From Nitrospirota bacterium (GTDB lineage Bacteria; Nitrospirota; Thermodesulfovibrionia; Thermodesulfovibrionales; JdFR-88), in assembly GCA_021825295.1 (NCBI GenBank), contig JAKAHV010000009.1, forward strand, positions 1-64,000: DNA of 64,000 bases. Reading direction: 5' to 3'. This document shows, one piece after another, positions 57,926-64,000 of the stretch. The translations under genes were made by a program, and so were the position numbers. The first letter of the stretch is position 1; each line of letters begins with the position of its first letter. The notes beneath the pieces are model-generated. The model did not search any database. It saw only the letters and a program-made list of their open reading frames with translations, and had not been told where the DNA came from.

Positions 57926-58587
57926 TTCTTCTTCTCCTCCCTCGCTGTCAGTTTTCTGGGTTTTACGGAGGCGGACCAGTCCTTGGCCGCGAGCGTGCCG
58001 GCCTTGAACTCCTCAAGCCTTCCGGTCTTCTCCATCCTCTCGTATATGCGGACCCACGCGCAGGGTATCTCCGCGCTGACCTCGCAGTGGCCGTCCTTGG
58101 TGCCGCCGCAGGGGCCGTTCAGTATCCCCTTGGGGCAGGTCGTGACAGGGCATATACCGCCGGTCTTGTCCAGGATGCACTCGCCGCAGAGGGAGCAGCG
58201 CTCGTCGAACATCTGCAGCCTGGTCATGTTCCCGAGGAACATGCTGTCGTTGGCGGGGTAGACCGCCTTGTCCTCGAACATCTCGACCGCGGACTGGGTG
58301 CCCGCGCCGCAGGACATCACTATTATGCAGTCGGCCTTGCCCAGCTCTTCCTTGAATTTCTTCAGCTCAACCTTCGTGCCGAGCACCTGGCAGCCCGTCT
58401 TTGCAACGAAGGCGCCCGCTACCGCGCGTCCCTCGCCCTCCAGAAGCCCCTTAAGCTCGTCGAGCTGTTCCTGCCCGCCCGTGCCGCAGAGCGTGGCGCA
58501 CTCCGAGCACCCGAGCAGGAAGAAGCTCCTGTATCCCTTTACGTTCTCCAGAAGTTCTTTCCGGTCTTTTTTCTGAGTTATGATCAT
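57922..58587 (-). CDS. metV: MetV-type methylenetetrahydrofolate reductase partner, cysteine-rich
   Basis: 221 aa. The N-terminal half has LGCSECATLCGTGG and ADCIIVMSCGAGTQSAVEMF. The C-terminal half has CSLCGECILDKTGG, CPVTTCPKGILNGPCGG and HCEV, a zinc- or Fe-S-binding pattern typical of the MetV / MTHFR C-terminal family. In acetogens MetV joins MetF and links methylene-THF reduction to other electron carriers. Here the four-base overlap with metF supports a complex. The electron donor is not identifiable. Confidence 0.88.
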   Translation of the reverse strand: MIITQKKDRKELLENVKGYRSFFLLGCSECATLCGTGGQEQLDELKGLLEGEGRAVAGAFVAKTGCQVLGTKVELKKFKEELGKADCIIVMSCGAGTQSAVEMFEDKAVYPANDSMFLGNMTRLQMFDERCSLCGECILDKTGGICPVTTCPKGILNGPCGGTKDGHCEVSAEIPCAWVRIYERMEKTGRLEEFKAGTLAAKDWSASVKPRKLTAREEKKK

Positions 58588-58603
58588 CTCGACAAAACCT
58601 CCT

Positions 58604-59506
58604 TTACCTGATGCCCGCTTTGGCCGAAAGCACGGTGTTCTTCATGAGCATCGTAATCGTCATGGGCCCCACGCCTCCGGGCACGGGGGTGATCGCCCCG
58701 GCTACTTCCCTGGCCGCCTCGAAGTCCACGTCGCCCTTGAGGATGGGGACCATCCTGCCGGTCTTCTCGCTCTTTTTTTCGCCCACCCGGTTTACGCCCA
58801 CATCTATCACGCAGGCCCCGGGTTTTATCCACCCCGGCTTCACAAGGCCCGGCACGCCGGCGGCCACGATAAGGATGTCCGCGCGCCTGCAGTGCGCCTC
58901 CATGTCCCTGGAGCCGGTATGGACGACCGTGACCGTGGAGTTTGCGCCTTTCCCCTTCTGCATCATCATGATGGCGATGGGCTTGCCCACTATGTTGGAA
59001 CGCCCGACAACCACGACCTCCGCCCCCGATGTGGCAACGCCGGAGCGCACTATAAGCTCCTGTATGCCGGCCGGGGTGCAGGGAGAAAACCTCGCCTCCG
59101 AGCCTCCGATTACGAGCCTGCCGATGTTCACCGGATGGAAGCAGTCCACGTCCTTGTCCGGGTCGATTGCGTTTAAGACCCTTTTTTCGTTGATGTGCTT
59201 TGGAAGCGGCAGTTGCACGAGGATGCCGTGTATCTTCGGGTCCCTGTTGTATTTATCGACGAGGGAGAGCAGGTCGGCCTCGGAGATGTCCTCCGGCTGG
59301 TCGTCCTGGATGGAATAAAAGCCCAGTTCGTGCGCGGTCTTCTGCTTGCCCGTAACATAGCTTACAGAGGCAGGGTTCTTGCCCACCAGTATGGTCACCA
59401 GGCCGGGGACGACCCCGTGCTTATCCTTCATCAGGGCGACTTCCTTCTTCAGCTCCTCCCGTATCTCGGCCGCTATTTCGTTGCCGTTGATTATCTTTGC
59501 CGCCAT
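58604..59506 (-). CDS. folD: Bifunctional methylene-THF dehydrogenase / methenyl-THF cyclohydrolase
   Basis: 300 aa. Signatures are VGKNPASVSYVTGKQKTA with the conserved Tyr and Lys, GILVQLPLPKHIN, VVVGRSNIVGKPIAIMM and PGGVGPMTITMLMKNTV. It converts methylene-THF to formyl-THF, the step before metF in the methyl branch. AAGGAGGT lies eight bases before the ATG. It is 17 bp upstream of metV. Confidence 0.95.
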   Translation of the reverse strand: MAAKIINGNEIAAEIREELKKEVALMKDKHGVVPGLVTILVGKNPASVSYVTGKQKTAHELGFYSIQDDQPEDISEADLLSLVDKYNRDPKIHGILVQLPLPKHINEKRVLNAIDPDKDVDCFHPVNIGRLVIGGSEARFSPCTPAGIQELIVRSGVATSGAEVVVVGRSNIVGKPIAIMMMQKGKGANSTVTVVHTGSRDMEAHCRRADILIVAAGVPGLVKPGWIKPGACVIDVGVNRVGEKKSEKTGRMVPILKGDVDFEAAREVAGAITPVPGGVGPMTITMLMKNTVLSAKAGIR

Positions 59507-59569
59507 TACAAAAGACCTCCTTGGGTTTTATTGATTGATTTTTAACTTTTCATGAACGAATAGAAGTCA

Positions 59570-60130
59570 TCAGCCGCGCCTGCCCACAAGCGAGAGCATC
59601 TCTTCCCTCGTCGTGGCCCTGCTCCTGAATATGCCGCGCACCGCGGACGTGATGGTCCTTGAGCCCGGTTTCTTTATCCCCCGCATGTTCATGCAGAGGT
59701 GCTCGGCGTCTATTATGACCATCGTCCCCTTGGGCCTTACCCGCTCCATTATCAGGTCCGCAAGCTGGGAGGTGAGCCTCTCCTGCACCTGCGGACGGTT
59801 GGCGAAATGTTCGAGGGCCTTCGCCAGCTCGCTCAGCCCGACGATCCTGCCCTCGGGAATGTAGGCTATGTGCGCCTTGCCGATGAAGGGCAGCAGATGG
59901 TGTTCGCAGACCGAGTAAAAAGGGATGTCTTTCAGCAGGACCATCTCGTCGTGCGACTCCCCCTCGATGGGCTTCAGAAGCTCCTCGGAGGGCGTCTTCA
60001 GGCCGGAGAATATCTCCTCGCACATCCTGGCCACCCGCTCCGGGGTCTTTCTCAGCCCGGGACGGTCCAGGTCTTCCCCGATGCCCTCCAGAAACAGGCT
60101 GACGGCTTTTTTTATCTTCTCTGCGTCCAT
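59570..60130 (-). CDS. folE: GTP cyclohydrolase I
   Basis: 186 aa from ATG 60130, which sits 19 bases inside the upstream cyclo-ligase gene; the longer frame is a shadow of that gene. Zinc ligands are in [21 protein letters not shown] and [21 protein letters not shown] and [12 protein letters not shown] match the family. It makes dihydroneopterin triphosphate, the first step of THF synthesis. It supplies the cofactor used by the rest of this operon. Confidence 0.95.
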   Translation of the reverse strand: MDAEKIKKAVSLFLEGIGEDLDRPGLRKTPERVARMCEEIFSGLKTPSEELLKPIEGESHDEMVLLKDIPFYSVCEHHLLPFIGKAHIAYIPEGRIVGLSELAKALEHFANRPQVQERLTSQLADLIMERVRPKGTMVIIDAEHLCMNMRGIKKPGSRTITSAVRGIFRSRATTREEMLSLVGRRG

Positions 60131-60729
60131 TGGTCTTCTCCCCCGCCTTCGGCGGCAATCCTGATCGTCCTTTCCTCGGTTATGATCCAATCCATGCGTA
60201 TGTCGTGGGGCGCCATCGGCACTTTGCCCTCGTATATCTGGGCCTCGTAGGCAAGGGCGACCAGCGGGACCGGCCTGGCGCGCCGCGCAAGGAGCTTGTC
60301 ATAATACCCCTTGCCGTAGCCGAGCCTGCCTCCGGAGAGGTCAAAGGCCACACCCGGTACGATCACTATATCCGCCTCGTCTATCCCGGCTGCCGGCTCA
60401 TCGCCTGCCGGCTCGGGTATTCCCATGAACCCCCTGGGCAGCCCGGCTGTGCCCGTGACGCGGTAGAGCTTCAGCTCCGGCCCCTCCACCCTGGGGAGGA
60501 TCACCTTTTTCCCCTCGTCAAGCGACTCCTCGATAAGCGAAAGCGTATCCACTTCATCCCTGAAGGACGCGTAGAAGAGCACGGTGCCCGCTTTTTTAAA
60601 GATATCCAGCGCACGGAGCCTCTGCCTGACGGCCCGGTCCATGCCGGCCTTTCCGGCAGGGCTGATGAGCCTCCTTCGCTCAAGCGCAAGCGCCCTTATT
60701 TCCTTTTTGCCCAGCTTGCTTTGGTCCAT
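60112..60729 (-). CDS. 5-formyltetrahydrofolate cyclo-ligase
   Basis: 205 aa. The family pattern is [16 protein letters not shown] at the N-terminus, [30 protein letters not shown], and the motif [24 protein letters not shown] that binds ATP and folate. It returns 5-formyl-THF to methenyl-THF using ATP. An extra C-terminal tail (~185-205) overlaps folE. It is 12 bp after cooC. Confidence 0.92.
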   Translation of the reverse strand: MDQSKLGKKEIRALALERRRLISPAGKAGMDRAVRQRLRALDIFKKAGTVLFYASFRDEVDTLSLIEESLDEGKKVILPRVEGPELKLYRVTGTAGLPRGFMGIPEPAGDEPAAGIDEADIVIVPGVAFDLSGGRLGYGKGYYDKLLARRARPVPLVALAYEAQIYEGKVPMAPHDIRMDWIITEERTIRIAAEGGGEDQWTQRR

Positions 60730-60741
60730 TTGCCCCGCGAT

Positions 60742-61527
60742 TCAGCGGCCGATACGCTTTTCAATCTCTTCCTTTATCCTGCCCGCCTCCTGCCGCAGCT
60801 TTTCCGAGACGAGGTAAGGCGCCTGCCCCTTGATGTCCGCCTCTATGACAAGAGGGTCGTAGCTCAGGGACCCCACGATCTCGACCCCCTCCAGCGCGCT
60901 TTCGATGAACTGCAGGTCCGCGGCGGATTTTACCTTGTTTGCCACGGCAAAGACCCTCTCGACGCCAAGGCCGATGGCCATGTCGCGGACCGCGCGCGCG
61001 GTCTGAAGGCTCCTTTGTCCCGGCTCCACAACGACGATGAAGGCGTTTACGCCCTGGGCGGTACCCCTCGTGAGGTGCTCTATGCCGGCCTCCATGTCTA
61101 TGACCACCACTTCGTCTCTCTCGGTCACCAGGTGTTTCAGGAGCCTTCTTAGCAGGACGTTTTCCGGGCAGTAGCAGCCGGAGGCCGCTTCCTTCGATTT
61201 TCCCGTAACCAGGAGGACTATGTTGTCTCCGTCAAGCCTCAGGCCGAACTCCTCCGGGATGTCGTCAACCCTTGGGTTCAACTTGTAAAGGCCTCCGGGC
61301 GCGCCCGGTCTCTGGCCGGTCCTCTCCTCTATGAGCAGGGGCATCTCGGCGATGGGTTTCAGGGACGCAATCCTGCCGGCGGGCACTCCCAAGGCCGATG
61401 CCAGGTTTGCGTCGGGGTCCGCATCGATTGCCAGGACTTTCCTGCCTTCCCGGCCGTAAAGCCAGGCCAGTGTCGCCGAAAGGGTGGTCTTGCCCACGCC
61501 TCCCTTGCCGGTCACAGCTATTTTCAT
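60742..61527 (-). CDS. cooC: CooC/AcsF-type nickel-insertion ATPase
   Basis: 261 aa. Deviant Walker A is GKGGVGKTTLS (residues 7-17), followed by VLAIDADPDANLASALG and VVVIDMEAGIEHLTRG. The CxC metal site is in ASGCYCPENVLLRR. Long KLNPRVDDIPEEFG and GDNIVLLVTGKSKEA segments match CooC rather than MinD. It would mature CO dehydrogenase/acetyl-CoA synthase, consistent with the folate genes downstream. No Shine-Dalgarno; a promoter with TTGACA and TATAAT ends eight bases before the ATG, so a leaderless mRNA is predicted. First gene of the operon. Confidence 0.92.
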   Translation of the reverse strand: MKIAVTGKGGVGKTTLSATLAWLYGREGRKVLAIDADPDANLASALGVPAGRIASLKPIAEMPLLIEERTGQRPGAPGGLYKLNPRVDDIPEEFGLRLDGDNIVLLVTGKSKEAASGCYCPENVLLRRLLKHLVTERDEVVVIDMEAGIEHLTRGTAQGVNAFIVVVEPGQRSLQTARAVRDMAIGLGVERVFAVANKVKSAADLQFIESALEGVEIVGSLSYDPLVIEADIKGQAPYLVSEKLRQEAGRIKEEIEKRIGR

Positions 61528-61535
61528 GAGAAAAA

Positions 61536-61566
61536 ATTATAACATTGTATAAGGCATTGTTGTCAA
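61536..61566 (-). promoter_or_regulatory. Sigma-70 promoter of the cooC-panB operon
   Basis: On the minus strand, perfect TTGACA (61561-61566) and perfect TATAAT (61536-61541) are separated by 19 bp. Eight bases separate the -10 from ATG 61527, which puts the predicted start point at or within two bases of the ATG. Confidence 0.65.
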
Positions 61567-61624
61567 AGCGAAATTTGCTTTTTGCAACCGTTTCGGATAC
61601 TATTAAATGGACAGCGAGCATATT

Positions 61625-61711
61625 CCCTGCGGCTTGCCGCAGGGCCAAGCGAGCGAATAAGATGAAAAAAAAGTTCCTTACATTAGATTCCCTGCGGCTT
61701 GCCGCGGGGAA
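61625..61711. repeat. Two copies of a short hairpin repeat before argD
   Basis: CCCTGCGGCTTGCCGCAGGG (61625-61644) and TTCCCTGCGGCTTG-CCGCGGGGAA (61688-61711) share a ten-base stem family. The second has a compensated extension (TTCC/GGAA). The 61528-61826 gap holds no gene that I can support. Confidence 0.7.
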
Positions 61712-61826
61712 TATCAATGATTGGCGCCGCGTATTCCCCGTGGGGGACGGGCGGGTGGACTTGCGGGATAAATAGTCCTTGCATGAAAGAGCCCCCGGTT
61801 TCAAACCGCGGAGCATCTTCCAAATT

Positions 61827-63041
61827 ATGGAAATAAAAAAAATAATCGAAGATTCTTCCCGTTATCTGATGAACACTTACGGCAGGCTCCCCGTGGCGCT
61901 CAGGAAGGGCAGGGGTGTGAGAGTCTGGTCCGTCGACGACAAGGAGTACCTCGATTTCGTGGGGGGCATCGCCGTCAATGTGCTTGGCCACTGCCATCCG
62001 AAGGTGGTTGTGGCGATACAGAAGCAGGCCCAGAGGCTCATCCACGTCTCGAACCTCTATCACATGGAAAACCAGGTGAAGCTCGCGCGCCTTCTTGTCG
62101 AGCATTCCTTCGCGGACAAGGTCTTCTTCTGCAACTCCGGGGCGGAGGCGAACGAGGGGGCCATAAAGCTGGCCCGGAAGTTCGCCCGCGAGCGCTATGG
62201 AGAGGGCAGGTTCGGGATAATAACCGCGGTCAACTCCTTCCACGGCAGGACTTACGGGGCGCTTTCGGCCACCGGCCAGTTAAAATTCCATAACGGGTTT
62301 GAGCCGATGCTTCCCGGCTTCACATATGTGCCGTTCGGGGACATAGGCGCCATGCGGGAGGCGTTGGGGAAACAGCCCCCCGAAGGCGTCTGCGCCGTGC
62401 TCCTTGAGCCCATACAGGCCGAGGGTGGGGTGAGAATGCCGCCTCCGGATTATTTAAGGCAGGTGCGGGAGCTATGCGACGCCTCAGGCGTCCTTCTCAT
62501 ACTGGATGAGGTGCAGACCGGGATGGGCAGGACGGGGGAGCTTTTCGCCTACAAGCATTTTGGCGTCAGGCCGGATATCATGACCTTGGCCAAGGGCCTT
62601 GGCGGGGGCACGCCCATCGGGGCCCTTTTGGCGACTGACGAGGTTTCACAGGCATTCACTCCCGGCTCTCATGCGGCGACCTTCGGAGGAAACCCGCTTG
62701 TGTGCGCCTCCGCGATAGCGACCATCCAGGCCCTGCTGGAGGACAACTGCTACCTCATAGAGCACGCCAGGAGGATGGGGGATTATTTCGCCGGGAAACT
62801 GGCCGCGCTGAAGGAATCGGCCCCCGGGCACGTGGCCGGCGCCAGGGGGCTTGGGCTTCTTCAGGCGCTGGAGCTTACCAGGCCCTGCGGCCCGGTCGTC
62901 CTTGAATGCATCGAACGGGGGCTGCTGGTCAACTGCACGGCCGACAGGGTGCTCCGGTTCATGCCTCCGCTTATAGTGCAGGAGCCGGAGATAGACCAGG
63001 CCGTCCGGACCGTGTCGGATGTTCTTCTTGGAAAGTCCTGA
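61827..63041 (+). CDS. argD: Acetylornithine aminotransferase
   Basis: 404 aa from ATG 61827; an in-frame TTG at 61779 would add 16 residues. Class III PLP enzyme with NVLGHCHPKVV, FCNSGAEANEGAIKLARK, HGRTYGALSATGQ and the PLP lysine in DIMTLAKGLGGGTPIG. ILDEVQTGMGRTG precedes it. It transaminates N-acetylglutamate semialdehyde in arginine synthesis. The ribosome site is poor (GGAG at 15 bases). argF follows 30 bp downstream. Confidence 0.94.
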   Translation: MEIKKIIEDSSRYLMNTYGRLPVALRKGRGVRVWSVDDKEYLDFVGGIAVNVLGHCHPKVVVAIQKQAQRLIHVSNLYHMENQVKLARLLVEHSFADKVFFCNSGAEANEGAIKLARKFARERYGEGRFGIITAVNSFHGRTYGALSATGQLKFHNGFEPMLPGFTYVPFGDIGAMREALGKQPPEGVCAVLLEPIQAEGGVRMPPPDYLRQVRELCDASGVLLILDEVQTGMGRTGELFAYKHFGVRPDIMTLAKGLGGGTPIGALLATDEVSQAFTPGSHAATFGGNPLVCASAIATIQALLEDNCYLIEHARRMGDYFAGKLAALKESAPGHVAGARGLGLLQALELTRPCGPVVLECIERGLLVNCTADRVLRFMPPLIVQEPEIDQAVRTVSDVLLGKS

Positions 63042-63071
63042 CAAAGGAGTGTAAAAACAAAAACACAGGAA

Positions 63072-63980
63072 ATGAAAAAAGATTTTCTTGCCCTCTCGGA
63101 TTTTGACGAGACCTGGATAGCGGGGCTCCTGGACCGCGCGATGGAGATGAAAAAAACGCCCGGCTCGGGCGGCTGCCCCCTGATAGGCAAGAGCATAGGG
63201 CTTATATTCGAGAAGGCCTCAACGCGCACGAGGGTCAGCTTCGAGGCCGGCATATATCAGCTCGGGGCCCATTCCATTTACATGAACCCGAACGAGATAC
63301 AGCTTGGCAGGGGCGAGACCGTGGCGGACACGGCCAGGGTCCTCTCCTCCTACCTGGACTGCATCATAATCAGGACCTTCGCCCATGAGCGTGTGGAGGA
63401 GTTCGCGGAAAACTCCAGCGTGCCGGTGGTAAACGGCCTTACGGACAGGCATCATCCCTGCCAGACGCTGGCCGATCTCATGACCATGCTGGAGCAAAAG
63501 GGCCGTCTTGAGGGTCTCAGGGTGGCCTACATAGGGGACGGCAACAATGTGGCCAATTCCCTCATAGAAGGTGCGTCGCTCATGAAGATGGACCTCTCCA
63601 TCGCCTGCCCGGACGGCTACGGGCCGGACCCCCTCATCCTTGAAAAGGCGATGCGCTCGGCCCGCGGCGAGATCGTGGTCCTGAGGGACCCGAAGGAGGC
63701 GGCCGGCAAGGCGGACGTCATTTACACGGACGTCTGGGTCAGCATGGGCCAGGAGCAGAAGGCGGCCGACAAGAAAAGCAGGTTCAAAAACTACCAGATA
63801 AACGAGGCCCTGCTTGCCTGCGCGAAACCGGACGTCATAGTGATGCACTGCCTCCCCGCGCACCGGGGGGAGGAGATAACCTCAAGCGTGATGGACGGCC
63901 CGAGGAGCGCCATATTCGGGCAGGCCGAAAACAGGCTCCACACCGGCAAGGCCCTGCTGGAGAGGCTGCTTACCTCATGA
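63072..63980 (+). CDS. argF: Ornithine carbamoyltransferase
   Basis: 302 aa. Carbamoyl phosphate contacts are in EKASTRTRVSFEAG. The HPCQ element is DRHHPCQTLADL, and the ornithine site has VWVSMGQE and VMHCLPAHRGEEIT with the catalytic cysteine. It makes citrulline. AGGA precedes the ATG closely. The stop overlaps a possible next start (ATGA at 63977). Confidence 0.95.
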   Translation: MKKDFLALSDFDETWIAGLLDRAMEMKKTPGSGGCPLIGKSIGLIFEKASTRTRVSFEAGIYQLGAHSIYMNPNEIQLGRGETVADTARVLSSYLDCIIIRTFAHERVEEFAENSSVPVVNGLTDRHHPCQTLADLMTMLEQKGRLEGLRVAYIGDGNNVANSLIEGASLMKMDLSIACPDGYGPDPLILEKAMRSARGEIVVLRDPKEAAGKADVIYTDVWVSMGQEQKAADKKSRFKNYQINEALLACAKPDVIVMHCLPAHRGEEITSSVMDGPRSAIFGQAENRLHTGKALLERLLTS

Positions 63981-64000
63981 CCCCCGGTACGCTTTCGCTG
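63977..64000 (+). CDS. Possible start of a further arginine-operon gene, cut by window end
   Basis: ATG 63977 overlaps the argF stop as ATGA, the coupling used throughout this window, and reads MTPGTLSL before the sequence ends. Too short to identify. Confidence 0.3.

Noticed and set aside
1-64000. tRNA, rRNA, CRISPR arrays, sigma-54 (-24/-12) promoters and phage or integrase genes
   Set aside because: Read through intergenic regions on both strands without a convincing cloverleaf, rRNA segment, spacer array, TGGCAC-N5-TTGC site or recombinase motif. A covariance-model search could still find something I cannot see by eye.

Overview
The window is a gene-dense, GC-rich bacterial chromosome segment with mostly short intergenic gaps and many 1-30 bp gene overlaps. 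It encodes LPS export (lptC, lptA, lptB), an outer-membrane barrel-like protein, sigma-54, Tat secretion, a MetF/MetV-type methylenetetrahydrofolate reductase pair and two CooC-like nickel-insertion ATPases. This fits an anaerobic, diderm, Wood-Ljungdahl-type bacterium, for example of the Nitrospirota or Desulfobacterota. That placement is an inference from gene content; there is no rRNA or tRNA gene in the window.

Layout. 1-5608 (+): two exported proteins sharing a carboxypeptidase-regulatory-like region, a small Cys protein, a PPC-domain protein, a nitroreductase, a Tyr/Pro-rich exported protein and a ChaN-like protein. 5616-9204 (-): a histidine kinase with a duplicated cysteine-rich module, overlapping an HD-GYP response regulator. 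9514-21727 (-): a long housekeeping operon read rsmB, PASTA protein, rpe, TPR protein, pgsA, DUF512 radical-SAM protein, aroE, lptC, lptA, lptB, rpoN, hpf, rapZ, rluD. 22007-33789 (+): dxr, rseP, Nudix, heptose adenylyltransferase-like gene, mfd, outer-membrane protein, tatB, tatC, a small gene, then a HEAT-repeat protein overlapping an HD-GYP protein. 33831-43941 (-): rubrerythrin, a membrane protein, ferredoxin, recN, HIT, uracil-DNA glycosylase, nadK, tsaE, CBS protein, pgeF, nnrD and a CooC-like ATPase. 44515-48256 (-): methanogen-type thymidylate synthase, adenine deaminase, alcohol dehydrogenase. 48362-51552: assorted small genes. 52346-56073 (+): an AT-richer islet of two paralogous lipoproteins and a coiled-coil exported protein. 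56251-61527 (-): cooC, 5-formyl-THF cyclo-ligase, folE, folD, metV, metF, panB. 61827-63980 (+): argD, argF.

Three non-coding patterns stand out. First, several genes without a Shine-Dalgarno sequence have a TATAAT hexamer 6-8 nt before the start codon (2618, 29359, 43027, 50610, 61527), the geometry of leaderless transcripts. Second, two copies of a ~177-bp inverted-repeat element flanked by TA (44031-44207, 51935-52110) look like a MITE family. Third, two copies of a different ~205-bp repeat (44221-44424, 50866-51078) share a conserved core but carry different terminal arms, each self-complementary. The area 50.6-52.4 kb concentrates such elements, including what resembles the 5' part of a group II intron just before the lipoprotein islet.

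No CRISPR array, integrase, intact transposase, rRNA or tRNA was seen. The exact start is uncertain for a few genes (rsmB, tsaE, the DUF512 protein, mfd, argD and the small gene at 30489).
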